Positions 61,595 to 64,000 of a stretch of DNA of 64,000 nucleotides are shown here, in pieces. A model generated the notes under the pieces. It was given only the letters and a program-made list of their open reading frames with translations, was not told the DNA's origin and did not search any database. This stretch comes from Parascedosporium putredinis (lineage: Eukaryota > Ascomycota > Sordariomycetes > Microascales > Microascaceae). The stretch's first letter is position 1; the number at the start of each line of letters is the position of its first letter. The translations under genes were made by a program, and so were the position numbers. The stretch lies in the NCBI GenBank assembly GCA_949357655.1, contig CASHTG010000015.1, forward strand, positions 2,728,001 through 2,792,000, given 5' to 3'.

Positions 61595-62784
61595 ATGGCA
61601 CCAGCAGACCCCGCGCCCGCGCCCGCGCCCGCGCCCTCCACGCCACCAACAACATCCCCCACGGCCACCTCGACCGAGAGCCCCACCACGACCTCGGAGC
61701 GCCGCACCAGCACCCCGGACGTCACCCCCGCCCTCACAACCTTGTGGACCGCGCCCGAGAAATGCGATTACACCTATGATGCCGACAACCCCCGGGCCCT
61801 AATACCGGGCCCACTGCTTATCTCGATTGGCTCGTCGACCCCGACGCCACCACCTTTCTTGCTACCCCCGGCATGTTCGCGTCCGGCAATTCCGGAACCT
61901 TTAGCCCAGCATCCTGCCCCATTAGCTGGTACACTGTCGACCGGCCTGATAAGACGGATACTGTCCCGCAGTCGGGCAAGACGACGCGTACATGCTGCTC
62001 CAAGTACGTTTTGTCATAATTTCTTCTCTCTCCCCTTCCTTTTTAATTTTTACATCCATCCTCTCAGTTGCGCTGCACATCCCACTAACACGTCCGTCTT
62101 TTGTCTTTCCTATTAGACAATACACTCTCAACGGCGACTTCTGCGAGAGAAGCATACCAACCATACTCGCGACCCCCGTTCAATACGTCAGCTCCCTACA
62201 AACATACTCGTACATGCCCCACATCACCTACCTCGTCAACGCCACCATCGCCCACCGCCCCGTCGTCGTCCTCTTCGAGCAAAAGGACCAAGAGGTCCTC
62301 GGTTTCACAGACGACGACGAGCACATTGCCGACCCGGGTGTCTCCTCCTCTTCCTCCTCCTCCTCCTCCAAGAGCCCCGCCGACCGCCTCCCCCTTGGCG
62401 CCAAAATCGGCATCGGCGTCGGCACCGCCCTCGTGCTCTCAGCCTTGCTCGGCTTCCTCTTTTGGTTCCTCCGCCGCAGCTCCCGCCGTCCCGCCAAGGT
62501 ATACCCGCACAACCGCCACCGCGCATCCGCGGGTCCGTCCGGCACCGCCGATCCCGAGGTCGCCGAGGCGCGCCTCCGTGCCCGCCGCGACCTCGATCCC
62601 CGCCCGCGTACGAACCTTCTCCGCGTAGCGGTAGTTCTTCCAGCCTTTCCTCGGACGATGAGACCCCGCGACGGGCTCGGAGCCGGACGAGGAGCTCAAA
62701 GTGCTCAAAGCACAGCAAGAGGCGATACGGAGGCGGATCGAGCAGCTAGAACGAAGCGGCTCGGCTGATTCCATTCCAAGATAG
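61595..62784 (+). CDS. Single-pass membrane protein with Thr/Pro-rich ectodomain
   Basis: Two exons (61595-62003, 62117-62784). It begins MAPADPAPAPAPAPSTPP with no signal peptide, then a Ser/Thr/Pro-rich linker likely to be O-glycosylated. A Cys-containing region follows (EKCDYTYDA, SPASCPISWYTVD, TTRTCCSKQYTLNGDFC). Next are poly-Ser, one membrane helix (GIGVGTALVLSALLGFLFWF), a basic stop-transfer RRSSRRPAK, and a cytosolic tail with PPPAYEPSPRSGSSSSLSS and a coiled coil ELKVLKAQQEAIRRRIEQLE, ending SADSIPR. Lost bases at 61807 (GGG), 62598 (CCCC) and 62664 (CCCC) break the frame; restored, the gene has exactly 360 codons. The layout suggests an N-out surface sensor-like protein, but the role is unknown. 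The PPAY motif could recruit a Rsp5-type ubiquitin ligase (inference). Confidence 0.75.
61613..61636. repeat. (GCGCCC)4 coding repeat
   Basis: Encodes the Ala-Pro run near the N-terminus of the membrane protein. Its copy number is likely to vary. Confidence 0.75.
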
Positions 62785-63640
62785 ATAGGAAGGCCAAGGC
62801 TTCCACCCCCAGAAAACCCGAAAAAGAAAAACAGAAACAGAAACACGACCACGCATGACGGGATCTGCGGAAAGAGCGAGGTTGGAAGGGGTGTTCGCCC
62901 CGGTGCCTAGACGGCTAGACGAATGTGTTGCATACACGATGACTATGATACATGAGGTACCACCCAAATTCCCGGGGACCAAGAGGTGAAGAAACCACAG
63001 ACGAATAGAAAGGACTGCCATTGTTGTTTACAGTATCTGATACCACGGACGGGAGATGTCTAGAACACATCCTTCTCGAGCCATTGTTTTTACACTTCCT
63101 TTCTTTAATTCATCCATTTTACAGATCAAGCGTCAGACGAGCACAGAACAGAGTATTAGCGTCGAGTATATAGAGAAATATATGAGTACTTTCGCTTCAT
63201 GGTGTACACGTAATGTTTAGGAAAAGATTCTCCCAGTCCAGGGTGATGAAATAAAGAAATTGCCACGTAAAGAGGAAAAAGAAAAACACAAGATGTCCAG
63301 CTATGAGCTTTTGGAGAGTAGGAAAAAATGAGGGCTCTGATCAACCATCTGGAGGCCATCCTCGCCGCCTCCTCGCCGCCTCCAATACCACACCACGCAC
63401 CGCCTGTCAACCTCGCCCGTTCGTACACCCATGCTCAGCAATCTGCCGTTGTCATATACACGTTACCGTCAATCCTTAAAGCTAAAAAGAGCTTTTCATG
63501 CGAATTTTTCGCTGCCAGGGAGGGAGGGCTTGTCCACCGAGGGAGAAAATAAATAAGCGGATAAAACCTAGGGGAAAAGTATGTATATAGATATATGTAT
63601 AAAGAAAAGAAACAAGTCCCCGTCGTCGTAAACTGGCAAG
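62785..63640. other. Intergenic region, convergent 3' ends
   Basis: The membrane protein gene (+) and the mannosidase (-) converge here. No coding region is recognised. Confidence 0.6.
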
Positions 63641-64000
63641 TTAGGCCCCGCCCTGGGTCTCGGTGCCCTCGGTGCCCTCGGCGCCGGCGGTCTGGACAAT
63701 CTTGCCGAATCGGTCGCGGGGCTTGCGGTTCCAACCAGTGGAAAAGAGTCGGCCCATCTCGAAGCGCGGCAAGGGATGGGCTTCGGTGTTGAAGACGATC
63801 TTGTCGAGGGGAGGACGTCATCGGGTGAGAAGAGGAGGTAAAAGTATTTGAGCGTCTCGGCCTGGAGGAAGGGGGTGGAAAAACAACGATTAGCGGACGA
63901 GGACCGGTTTGGACATGTTGTTCTGTACTTACCAACCAAAAGCTCTCCATGTTATCGCGAGAGACGGGCGGAAGCGTGTTCGCGTTGGTCAAGCTGCTGA
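63641..64000 (-). CDS. GH47 alpha-1,2-mannosidase, C-terminal part
   Basis: Class I mannosidase that trims Man9GlcNAc2 N-glycans in the ER or Golgi. Only the last two exons are in the window: 63933-64000 and 63641-63861, separated by a 71-bp intron. The reading SRDNMESFWL / AETLKYFYLLFS is the hallmark end of the (alpha/alpha)7 barrel, with the Glu of AETLKY in the active site. After a lost base in the GGGG run at 63808 it continues DKIVFNTEAHPLPRFE, where the Thr of FNTEAHP binds the catalytic calcium. The protein ends with a Gly/Thr/Glu-rich tail (EGTEGTETQGGA). The C-terminus looks complete. The 5' part lies beyond 64000, so ER versus Golgi or secreted type cannot be decided. Confidence 0.9.

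Overview
The window is nuclear DNA of a filamentous ascomycete (Pezizomycotina, probably Sordariomycetes). Genes are split by short GT-AG introns, mostly 65-220 bp. Recognisable products are eukaryotic and fungal: VPS10 sorting receptor, ER exchange factor SIL1, ribosomal protein uS19/S15, a small complex I subunit, GH47 mannosidase, an AAT-type amino-acid permease, an NTF2-domain protein and a SET-domain protein. The group-level placement is inference from family resemblance; no database search was possible.

Layout. 1-2813 is gene-free and ends in a TATA box and a 5' UTR intron. 2814-4667 (+) is a five-exon mitochondrial lysine 2,3-aminomutase homologue. 4668-15123 is about 10.5 kb of low-complexity, gene-free DNA. 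15124-20991 (+) is a conserved fungal protein of unknown role whose two coding exons are separated by an apparent 3.2-kb intron. 20992-28188 is gene-free except for a decayed retroelement fragment near 26.8 kb. 28189-40053 holds three genes on the minus strand: VPS10, an NTF2-domain protein with three internal repeats, and an amino-acid permease. 40054-45145 is gene-free and contains a 47-bp tandem duplication. 45146-47575 (+) is a nine-exon fungal protein of unknown function. From 48.7 kb on the genes are compact and on both strands: an 89-residue protein (-), SIL1 (-), a complex I accessory subunit (+), a disordered hypothetical protein (+), a SET-domain protein (+), RPS15 (-), a single-pass membrane protein (+) and the 3' end of a GH47 alpha-1,2-mannosidase (-) that runs off the window.

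The most important point for any user is that nearly every gene except the aminomutase shows one or more frame breaks. Every break I could place confidently goes the same way, as if one base were missing, and most lie in runs of 2-5 identical bases. Adding back one base per break gives whole-codon lengths that fit the families: VPS10 1529 aa, permease 613 aa, S15 154 aa, SIL1 419 aa, complex I subunit 174 aa. I read this as homopolymer under-calling in the assembly, not gene death, since housekeeping genes such as RPS15 are hit too.

There is no operon or biosynthetic cluster. VPS10, SIL1 and the mannosidase all act in the secretory pathway, but the genes are scattered among unrelated ones. 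The best candidates for new biology are the mitochondrial lysine 2,3-aminomutase homologue, the giant intron, the repeat-bearing NTF2 protein and the multi-exon fungal protein at 45-47.6 kb.
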